Below, piece by piece: positions 56,349 through 64,000 of a stretch of DNA of 64,000 bases (position 1 is the first letter of the stretch; the number at the start of each line of letters is the position of its first letter). The DNA is from Rutidosis leptorrhynchoides (Eukaryota; Streptophyta; Magnoliopsida; Asterales; Asteraceae), in the NCBI RefSeq assembly GCF_046630445.1, contig NC_092333.1, forward strand, positions 954,001-1,018,000. The letters run 5' to 3'. Made by a program: the position numbers and the translations under genes. Under the pieces are notes generated by a model. That model searched no databases and had not been told where the DNA came from. It worked only from the letters and a program-made list of their open reading frames with translations.

Positions 56349-58271
56349 TAATATATATATCATTATTTAAAAATAGTTATTGTTATTGTTATTATTATTA
56401 TTACTATTACTATATTATCATTAAGATAATTATTAGTATTATCGTTAATAATGTTATAGTAACTATCATTATTAATATTAGTGTAATTAAAACAAATATT
56501 TGTAACACCTAATTATTTTGATTACTATTATTATCATTATTATGAACACGATATAAAAGACGATTAAAAGCTATTAAACGAAACGATTAGGAAATAATGG
56601 GTAAGAGTTTCATGATGAAATTAAAATATTATAAGATATTGATTTAGATAAAATTATCGTTCTTATTATTTTTATCATTACTATTATTATTAAAAGTATC
56701 GTTAGTATTAAAACTATCATTTTAACAAAAATTATCATTTTAATAGAAATGTCATTGTTACTATAAAATATCATTATTATTATTATTATTTTAAATAGAA
56801 TTATTATTTTAAAGATAATATTAAAAATTATCGTAAATATTAAAGTTATCATAATTAGAATTATCGTTTTAAAATAATATCATCTTAGTAATTATAAATA
56901 TTGATATTTTTATAATAATAATTATTATTACAAAATAATACAACTTTTACTTACTATCATTATAGATATTATTTTATCAAATAAATATGTGATACAAACA
57001 TATTTTACTACGTGTAATAACTTACTTTAATAATACCTATCATATTATCTTTATGATATTAAATGAACCCTATAAATTTTATTACTTAAATATATATAAA
57101 AGTATATTTTATTATATAAATTTAATATAAAATTTTATTTATTAATAAATAAATTATATTATTTACTCTAATAAATCTTTTAAAAATATTTAAAAATATA
57201 AAACGACGATATTTAAACTATATATTAATCATGTATAGATTTTTGGAAATTATTTTGAGTCAAATTTACTTTTGTTGACTTTTGCATATTAGTCTCGAGC
57301 ATTAGGATTGTGGTACACTATGACTTGACCTAATTTGTTAGACAAATATTGACCAACACATAAATATATATAATTAATTTAGGTTCGTGAATCCGAGGCC
57401 AACCTTGCACTTGTTCAATGACGTTATATGTATTTTTACTACGAAATACAGTATGGTGAGTTTCATTTGCCTTTTTACCCTTTATATTTTTGGGACTGAG
57501 AATACATGCGCTTTTATAAATGTTTGACGAAATAGACACAAGTAATTGAAACTACATTCTATGGTTGAATTATCGAAATCGAATATGTCCCTTTTTATTA
57601 AAGTCTGGTAATCTAAGAATTAGGGAACAGACACCCTAATTGACGCGAATCCTAAAGATAGATCTATTGGGCCTAACAAACCCCATCCAAAGTACCGGAT
57701 GCTTTAGTACTTCGAAATTTATATCATGTCCGAAGGAGGATCCCGGAATGATAGGGGATATTCTTATATGCATATTGTTAATGTCGGTTACCAGGTGTTC
57801 ACCATATGAATGATTATTTTTGTCTCTATGCATGGGACGTATATTTATGAGAACTGGAAATGAAATTCTTGTGGTCTATTAAAATGATGGAAATAAATGA
57901 TTATGATAAACTAATGAACTCACCAACCTTTTGGTTAACACTTTAAAGCATGTTTATTCTCAGGTGTTAAAGAAATCTTCCGCTGTGCATTTGCTCATTT
58001 TAAAGATATTACTTGGAGTCTTTCATAGCATATTTTGAAGAACGTTGCATTCGAGTCATTGAGTTCATCAAAGATTATTATTAAATCAATTTATAGTTGG
58101 ATAGTGGATATTATGAAATGGTATGCATGCCTGTCAATTTTCGATGTAAATAAAGATTGTCTTTTAAAAACGAATGCAATGTTTGTAAAATGTATAATAT
58201 AGAGGTCAAATACCTCGCAATGTAATCAATTATTGTGAATCGTTTATAATGTCTATGAACGGGTCCTTTCA

Positions 58272-58348
58272 AATGACGTGACTTATATTGTGTTTGTTAA
58301 TAAAGTCTTCCGCTGTGTATTTAAAAAAAAAAAATGGCCGGTGTTACA
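58272..58348 (+). repeat. Element 4 5' LTR, last 77 bp
   Basis: Resumes with the AATGA duplication and ends GGCCGGTGTTACA beside the primer site. Contains a poly-A stretch. Confidence 0.9.
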
Positions 58349-58350
58349 AG

Positions 58351-58363
58351 TTGGTATCAGAGC
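58351..58363 (+). other. Element 4 primer binding site (iMet)
   Basis: TTGGTATCAGAGC two bases after the LTR end. Confidence 0.93.
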
Positions 58364-58531
58364 ATGGTTTGGCGGCAAATACGTGCGCGTATTTTGTTCC
58401 CAAACCCTGAGGCAAGTCAAACATGTCTGTGGGAGTGGGGGCTAAGTGAAAATAGGATATACGTGTGTTAGTTGTGATTGAACTAACTGTTATCCACTAA
58501 GCTTTTGTGTAAGCTGTTTTGTAGCACAGGT

Positions 58532-61500
58532 ATGGCTGATAGAAACGCAACTGGCCCATCTAACCCCGGAACATTCAGAGCACCAGAAGAGGGTGTTGAG
58601 TCTGATGATGATCAGAGTAGTTACATCCTTCAATTAGAAAGTAAGCTAAAAGAGGCTGAGGACAAAATTAATGAGCTTGAATTGGCAAGGCATTCTGGAA
58701 ATGAAGATACACCACCTGGATTCCCAACCGCGCAATCCCAAACGATACCTAATGTGCACCAGAACCAGTTTCAGAATCAAATACCTAACCAATATTATAT
58801 GCCACCGCAAAACACTTTTACTTACCAAAATCCCATGATGATGAACCCGTACCAAATGCAAATGTTTCAACAACCTTACATGCAACCACCCAAAAAGTGT
58901 ACTTATAAGAACTTCCGTGATTGCAAACCCTCTGAGTTCTCTGGAAGTACTGATCCGACTGTAACTCTCAATTGGTTGCGAGAAGTTGAAAGGGTATTTG
59001 AAGCGTGTCAGTGTGAACCCGAGCTGAAGGTAACATATGCTAGTAGACTGTTGAAAGGTAGGGCTATGATTTGGTGGGATTCTTTGATTTCTAGTATACC
59101 AAAAGAGCAAGTGAGTATGATCACATGGGAGAAGTTTCATGGGAAGGTGTGTGAACAATATTGTAATCCATTTGATATGAACCGAATCAAGACTGAGTTT
59201 CTTGAAATGAAGATGACACCTCAAATGACGATCGATGAGGTAGTAGAGAAGTTTATGGATAAACTGAGGTTTATACAACAATGGGTGCCAGACGAAGCGT
59301 CTCGTATCCAGCATTTTGTTAATATCATTCTGCCTGAGTACAGAACTTTTGTTAGAACAGCTACATCATTGTCTCAAGCTGTTGTGATGGCTAAGATGGT
59401 AGAAAGTGATGTTCAGGCTGCCAGAAACAGAATGTTTGGTAATGTGCTACAACAAGGTGGACAAGTATCTGGTCAATCAGGATCTAAATTTAAGAAGTCT
59501 AGTGGGTTTAAATCGAAGGGTAAAAGTGGTCAGAGTAGTACTGGATCTGGATCAGGTAAAGGGAATTGGTGTCACACGTGCCGATCTTCTCACAGTGGTC
59601 AGTGTTCTGAGGCTACAAGAAGGTGCTTAAAGTGTGGTGTGGTTGGGCATGAGTCTTCAGCATGTCCGTATCCGAATAGTGTGTGTTGGAGTTGTCATAA
59701 ACCAGGGCATCGTGCAGTTAGTTGTCCATCGAAGAGTGGTAGTTCCGGGGCAGGGTCAGGGGCGCGTTCAGCATCAGCCGTAGGGTCAACTGCCTCGAGT
59801 GGGCAGAAGAGGAAGAACCCTCCAACAGCAGAGGCTAGAGCTTTTCAGATGTCAGTTGAGAATGCTGTGGCAACCGACGAAGTGATCACCGGTATGTTTC
59901 TAATCAACTCAATACCTGCTCGTGTATTGTTTGATTGTGGTGCCAATAGGTGTTTTATGTCCCTAGATTTCTATGCTAAGTTGAATTTACCAGCTAAGGT
60001 GTTACCCAAGCCGGTTAGTGTAGAAGTAGCCGATGGTAAGATCACACCAGTCACAACATATGTGTCTGGGGTTTGTATAGAGATTGAAGGGAAGTCTTTC
60101 CCGGTGACTTGTTTAGTGTTACCTATTCCTAGCTTTGATGTAGTATTAGGAATGGATTGGTTGAGCTCGCTTAGGGCTAATATTAAGTGTGATAGGAAAA
60201 TGATTACCTTTCGTTTGACCGATGGAACCCGTGTTGTGGCCCGAGGGGAGCGGGGCGGGTATAATTTTCCGTTGATAACCATGATGAAAGCGAAAAAGTC
60301 GATGGAAAAGGGTTGTGATTCGTTTCTTGCGTATGTGATTGATGCGAAGAAAGAAAAGAGAACAGTGGCCGATATTCCAGTAATATCAGAATTTCCCGAA
60401 GTGTTCCCAGATGAGTTACCAGGTCTGCCGCCGGCAAGGGAAGTCGAATATAAGATTGAGTTGGTTCCTGGAACAACTCCAGTTGCAAAAGCTCCATACC
60501 GATTAGCGCCTTCTGAAATCCGTGAAATGATGTCACAGATTCAAGAGTTATTAGATCGTGGGTTTATCCGACCGAGTTTTTCACCGTGGGGTGCTCCGGT
60601 ATTGTTTATTAAAAAGAAAGATGGGTCAATGCGTATGTGTATTGATTATCGTGAACTGAACAAAAGAACAGTGAAGAATAAGTATCCGTTACCTCGAATA
60701 GATGATTTGTTCGACCAGTTACAGGGTGCTTCATTCTTTTCTAAGATAGACTTACGATCCGGATATCATCAGGTTCGTGTTGCTGAATCAGATATATCGA
60801 AAACAGCGTTCAGAACAAGGTATGGTCATTATGAATTTCTTGTCATGCCGTTTGGGTTGACGAATGCGCCAGCAGTCTTCATGGATCTAATGAATAGAGT
60901 GTGTCGTCCATTCTTAGATAAGTTTGTGATTGTGTTTATTGATGATATATTGGTGTATTCGAAAACAGAGAGTGAACATGCTGAACATCTGAGATTGGTT
61001 TTGAACTTGTTAAAACGTGAACAACTATTTGCAAAATTTTCAAAGTGTGAATTTTGGTTACGTGAAGTGCAGTTTTTGGGTCATGTGATTTGTACCGAGG
61101 GTATAAAAGTTGATCCGACAAAGATAGAAGCGGTAATGAATTGGAATTCTCCGAGGACTCCGACTGAGATTAAGAGTTTTCTGGGATTGGCTGGTTATTA
61201 TCGCAGGTTTATCAAAGATTTCTCTAAAATAGAGGGTCCATTGACTAAGTTGACTCGTAAAGATATAGCCTTTCGATGGACTGATGAACAGGAAAAGGCT
61301 TTTCAGATTTTGAAACAGCTACTGTGTCAGGCACCAGTGTTAGCTTTACCAGAAGGTTCAGACAACTTCGTGGTATACTGTGATGCATCATATGCTGGGT
61401 TGGGTTGTGTATTAATGCAAAGAGATAAAGTAATCGCATACGCCTCGCGACAGTTGAAAGTTCATGAGAAGAATTATCCAGTGCATGATCTTGAAATGGC

Positions 61501-63223
61501 TGCAGTAGTGTTTGCTTTGAAACTGTGGAGACATTATTTGTATGGAACTCATTGTGTTATTTGTACAGATCATAAGAGTTTGCAATATATCTTCTCACAG
61601 AAAGAATTGAATATGCGTCAGAGACGGTGGCAAGAGTTGATCAAAGATTATGATTGTGAAATTAAATATCATCCGGGTAAGGCAAATGTGGTTGCAGATG
61701 CGCTAAGTCGTAAAAAGTCAAGTGAAAATGTGAAATTCCTTCGTTTGAATATAACTTCAGATTTGATTAACAGTTTAAGAACCGTTCAGGCCTGTGCTTT
61801 AGAGGACGAACATATTAAATCTGAACAAATGACCAAACGAAAAGTGGACTTAATTGATGACTCACGTGGACTAAAGACCTTAAACAATCGTGTTTGGGTG
61901 CCTAAGCTTGGAGATTTGAGGGATTTAATCATGACGGAAGCTCACAAATCCAGACTGACAGTACATCCGGGTAGTAATAAGATGTATCATGATTTGAAAA
62001 CAGTGTATTGGTGGCCGACAATGAAAACAGATATCGCTCGATATGTCGAAAAGTGTCATATTTGTGCTCAAGTGAAGGCAGAACATCAGAAACCTTATGG
62101 TTCGCTACGTCAGTTACAGATTCCAGAGTGGAAATGGGAACATATAACGATGGATTTTGTGACCAAATTACCTCGAACTCAGAAACGACATGATATGATT
62201 TGGGTAATAGTGGATCGTCTAACTAAAAGTGCTCATTTTCTTGCTACTCGTGAGACAGCTTCGTTAAGTGAGTTAGCCGATTTGTATGTGAAAGAAATAG
62301 TTAGTCGACATGGTGTGCCGTTATCGATCGTTTCAGACAGAGATTCCAGATTTGTGTCGAATTTTTGGAACAGTCTTCAACAAAATTTGGGTACACGTGT
62401 GAATTTAAGTACAGCTTATCATCCTCAGACAGATGGTCAGAGTGAAAGAACGATACAGACTTTGGAGGATATGTTAAGGGCTTGTGTGTTAGAATACGGT
62501 GGTTCGTGGGATACACATTTACCGTTGGTCGAATTCGCGTATAACAATTCATATCATTCGAGTATAGGAATGCCGCCCTATGAAATGTTGTACGGTCGTT
62601 GTTGCAGAACTCCGACTTGTTGGTTAGAAGCCGGGGAGAAGCAGTTTGCAGGTCCCGAAATTGTTCAAATGACAGCTGAAAAAGTTGCAATTGCGAGAGA
62701 AAAGTTGAAAGCCGCTAGAGATAGGCAGAAAATGTATGCTGATCCGCGTAGACGTCCGGTAACTTTTAGTGTGGGTGAACGAGTGTATCTGAAAGTTTCG
62801 CCGTGGAAAGGGGTTATCAGATTCGGTAAACGTGGTAAGTTAGCACCGAGATTTATTGGTCCATTTCTGATCAGTGAAGTGTTGAATGATCAGACTGTGG
62901 TGCTAGATCTTCCGCCAGAGTTAGCCGGTATTCATAATACATTTAACGTGTGTTATCTTCGAAAGTGTAAAGTCGATGATGAAACACAACTTCTTCCTTT
63001 AGAAGATTTAAGGGTCGATTTGAATAAGAAATTGGTGGAAGAGCCGGTCCGTGTAGTTGACCGAAAGGTGACTAAGTTGAGAAATAAAGAGATACCGATG
63101 GTATTGATCGAGTGGAAACACAGTTTGGGTTCTAATCTTACGTGGGAAACGGAAGAGTTGATGAGAAACCGCTATCCTTATTTGTTTGACCAAGACCAGA
63201 TTCCGAGGACGGAATCTCCTTAA
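58532..63223 (+). CDS. Element 4 gag-pol polyprotein, intact, Tekay/Del type
   Basis: One frame of 1563 codons from ATG 58532 (the frame is open nine codons further up but without ATG). Residues from this ATG: an N-terminal coiled coil (about 32-52); a Gln/Asn/Met-rich part; capsid core (about 125-290); three zinc knuckles (347-358, 365-378 [14 protein letters not shown], 385-398 [14 protein letters not shown]); protease with [10 protein letters not shown] (active Asp 468; Cys where Ser/Thr is usual); RT (about 660-840) with FIDD 802-805; RNase H with D951, E988, D1013; integrase zinc region H1138/H1145/C1175/C1178 and catalytic D1208, D1269, E1305 with a 35-residue gap; a chromodomain-like end (about 1505-1555, [19 protein letters not shown]) that would target integration to heterochromatin. 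No stops or frameshifts. Confidence 0.96.
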   Translation: MADRNATGPSNPGTFRAPEEGVESDDDQSSYILQLESKLKEAEDKINELELARHSGNEDTPPGFPTAQSQTIPNVHQNQFQNQIPNQYYMPPQNTFTYQNPMMMNPYQMQMFQQPYMQPPKKCTYKNFRDCKPSEFSGSTDPTVTLNWLREVERVFEACQCEPELKVTYASRLLKGRAMIWWDSLISSIPKEQVSMITWEKFHGKVCEQYCNPFDMNRIKTEFLEMKMTPQMTIDEVVEKFMDKLRFIQQWVPDEASRIQHFVNIILPEYRTFVRTATSLSQAVVMAKMVESDVQAARNRMFGNVLQQGGQVSGQSGSKFKKSSGFKSKGKSGQSSTGSGSGKGNWCHTCRSSHSGQCSEATRRCLKCGVVGHESSACPYPNSVCWSCHKPGHRAVSCPSKSGSSGAGSGARSASAVGSTASSGQKRKNPPTAEARAFQMSVENAVATDEVITGMFLINSIPARVLFDCGANRCFMSLDFYAKLNLPAKVLPKPVSVEVADGKITPVTTYVSGVCIEIEGKSFPVTCLVLPIPSFDVVLGMDWLSSLRANIKCDRKMITFRLTDGTRVVARGERGGYNFPLITMMKAKKSMEKGCDSFLAYVIDAKKEKRTVADIPVISEFPEVFPDELPGLPPAREVEYKIELVPGTTPVAKAPYRLAPSEIREMMSQIQELLDRGFIRPSFSPWGAPVLFIKKKDGSMRMCIDYRELNKRTVKNKYPLPRIDDLFDQLQGASFFSKIDLRSGYHQVRVAESDISKTAFRTRYGHYEFLVMPFGLTNAPAVFMDLMNRVCRPFLDKFVIVFIDDILVYSKTESEHAEHLRLVLNLLKREQLFAKFSKCEFWLREVQFLGHVICTEGIKVDPTKIEAVMNWNSPRTPTEIKSFLGLAGYYRRFIKDFSKIEGPLTKLTRKDIAFRWTDEQEKAFQILKQLLCQAPVLALPEGSDNFVVYCDASYAGLGCVLMQRDKVIAYASRQLKVHEKNYPVHDLEMAAVVFALKLWRHYLYGTHCVICTDHKSLQYIFSQKELNMRQRRWQELIKDYDCEIKYHPGKANVVADALSRKKSSENVKFLRLNITSDLINSLRTVQACALEDEHIKSEQMTKRKVDLIDDSRGLKTLNNRVWVPKLGDLRDLIMTEAHKSRLTVHPGSNKMYHDLKTVYWWPTMKTDIARYVEKCHICAQVKAEHQKPYGSLRQLQIPEWKWEHITMDFVTKLPRTQKRHDMIWVIVDRLTKSAHFLATRETASLSELADLYVKEIVSRHGVPLSIVSDRDSRFVSNFWNSLQQNLGTRVNLSTAYHPQTDGQSERTIQTLEDMLRACVLEYGGSWDTHLPLVEFAYNNSYHSSIGMPPYEMLYGRCCRTPTCWLEAGEKQFAGPEIVQMTAEKVAIAREKLKAARDRQKMYADPRRRPVTFSVGERVYLKVSPWKGVIRFGKRGKLAPRFIGPFLISEVLNDQTVVLDLPPELAGIHNTFNVCYLRKCKVDDETQLLPLEDLRVDLNKKLVEEPVRVVDRKVTKLRNKEIPMVLIEWKHSLGSNLTWETEELMRNRYPYLFDQDQIPRTESP

Positions 63224-63235
63224 GGGGGGTGGATT
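63222..63235 (+). other. Polypurine tract of element 4
   Basis: AAGGGGGGTGGATT immediately before the 3' LTR; primes plus-strand DNA synthesis. It overlaps the end of the gag-pol stop codon. Confidence 0.88.
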
Positions 63236-64000
63236 TGTAACAGACTGAAACCCGGGCTAGTTGTAAGTTGTCTATTTTTGCCTTTAGGGTTTGTGCTTAG
63301 TCTTAAGTGCTTTTTATTTTAATTATTTTATTAGTATTTTAATATAATTGTGTTGTGACCAGTTTGTGACAAGGGTCCCAGAACAGGTTTGTTTATTTTA
63401 TTTGGACCTCGTTTGGGTTACCTAATCTTGTGCGAAAGATATCAGATAACTGGTAAATACCCGTGTGTTGTGGGGTATGAGGTTTTAACCCCAAATTAAG
63501 TGTGAGACCAGCTAATTTCCTCTCAATTGCTCCTGAACCTTCCTCTCACTCACTCTCACCTAACTTCACCTCCTTCAAACAACCCTAAATCATTTGATCT
63601 CGAATTAAAGCTTGATTTTGGTGTCAAATCGTTCCTTATGTTGTTGTGATTCTAACAAGGTAAAGTTTATCTGATTTCGTGATCAAATCAGTGTCAAAGT
63701 GGGTGTTTTAGTCAAGTTTTATGAAAGTGGGTTTTGATGTCCAAATTGGTTCAATTTGTTGTTGTTTGTTCATAAAAGTTGTGGGTTTATGTTTCTAAAT
63801 ATTTAGTGTAAAAGATGTAACCAGTTTTGAGGTCAAAAACGTGTCCAAAGTTGAGATTTGGTGATTTTGGGTTGAAACCCGTTACTTTGCTGCTGTTGCA
63901 GCTGATGAACTACCTTCGGCCGATGGTCGTTGACCATCGACCGATGGTGAGGACGATCGGCCGATGGACGAGACCATCGACCGATGGTGTATGATTTCTG
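63236..64000 (+). repeat. Element 4 3' LTR, partial
   Basis: The first 765 bp match 33865-34629 with about three differences seen by eye. Continues beyond the window. The dyad cluster starts at 63914. Confidence 0.95.

Larger units (their letters stand above)
35659..58271 (+). mobile_element. Element A: large non-autonomous LTR retrotransposon (LARD-like), contains element B
   Basis: LTRs at 35659-39257 and 54599-58271 (both starting TGTGACAACCC), iMet primer site at 39259, internal sequence 39258-39829 plus 50175-54598 after removal of element B, flanked by AATGA at 35654-35658 and 58272-58276. There is no gag, RT or integrase anywhere inside, only short ORFs conserved with element B. Transposition must rely on proteins from another element; element 2's family is the best candidate because LTR 3' ends, primer site and 3' palindrome match. 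By eye the LTR pair differs by about a dozen substitutions plus repeat-length changes. Confidence 0.93.
54599..58271 (+). repeat. Element A 3' LTR (3673 bp)
   Basis: TGTGACAACCCAG to CCTTTCA. Carries a longer minisatellite (55361-55523) than the 5' LTR, TATAAATAG at 55533-55541, and the (ATT)n tract 56140-56960. Because it faces the intact gag-pol of element 4 only 260 bp downstream, it may act as its promoter. Confidence 0.95.
33865..64000 (+). mobile_element. Element 4: Tekay/Del-type Ty3/gypsy retrotransposon with intact gag-pol, 5' LTR split by nested insertions
   Basis: 5' LTR in two pieces (33865-35658 and 58272-58348), iMet primer site 58351, gag-pol 58532-63223, polypurine tract 63222-63235, 3' LTR from 63236 beyond the window end. 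The two LTR starts (TGTAACAGACTGAAACCCGG) are the same, and by eye I count about three differences over the 765 bp of 3' LTR visible. Element A occupies 35659-58271. The target duplication cannot be checked because the far end is missing. Confidence 0.95.

Noticed and set aside
58646-62690. Several minus-strand frames of 60-220 codons
   Set aside because: Shadows of the intact element 4 gag-pol on the other strand.

Overview
This is plant nuclear DNA: AT-rich, with no bacterial-type genes. It is almost entirely nested transposable elements. Their types (Athila and Tekay/Del-type Ty3/gypsy retrotransposons, a Helitron, Harbinger-like MITEs) point to a flowering plant with a large, repeat-rich genome. 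A member of the daisy family is my guess, but the window does not prove it. I see no complete host gene.

Left block (1-18096, minus strand). A Tekay-type Ty3/gypsy element ('element 2', 9225-18096) has a decayed gag-pol carrying in-frame stops and frameshifts. Its 3' LTR was hit, 21 bp from its end, by an Athila-type element ('element 1', 1-9224). Element 1 keeps an open gag-pol frame of about 1813 codons. Downstream of pol it has an env-position gene that looks separately promoted and spliced. The far LTRs of both elements lie left of the window.

Middle block (18097-33864). This holds a broken gene whose exon ends at the element 2 junction, a second gene-leader-like stretch, AT-rich spacer, a foldback MITE inside a (TA)n tract, two Helitron 3' ends and two Harbinger-like MITEs with TAA duplications. 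A probable Helitron follows (5' end near 26717) with exon-like gene pieces and a Rep/helicase fragment. It is cut off at 33865.

Right block (33865-64000, plus strand). A Tekay/Del-type element ('element 4') has an intact gag-pol of 1563 codons (58532-63223). Its 5' LTR is split by 'element A' (35659-58271, target duplication AATGA). Element A is split by 'element B' (39830-50169, target duplication CGTAG). A and B are one family of large non-autonomous elements with 3.0-3.7 kb LTRs and no gag-pol, only short conserved reading frames. Their LTR 3' ends, primer sites and a 19-bp palindrome near the 3' LTR match element 2, so an element 2 relative is the likely source of their proteins. A also carries a 617-bp solo LTR.

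How the parts work together. Insertion order read from nesting (4, then A, then B) agrees with LTR-pair divergence counted by eye. Element 4 has lost its own promoter contact but now sits directly downstream of A's 3' LTR, which has a good TATA box in the same direction. Several unrelated LTR promoters here, plus the internal env promoter of element 1, have a family-specific array of short repeated or dyad motifs next to the core promoter. That shared layout is the most unusual signal I found.
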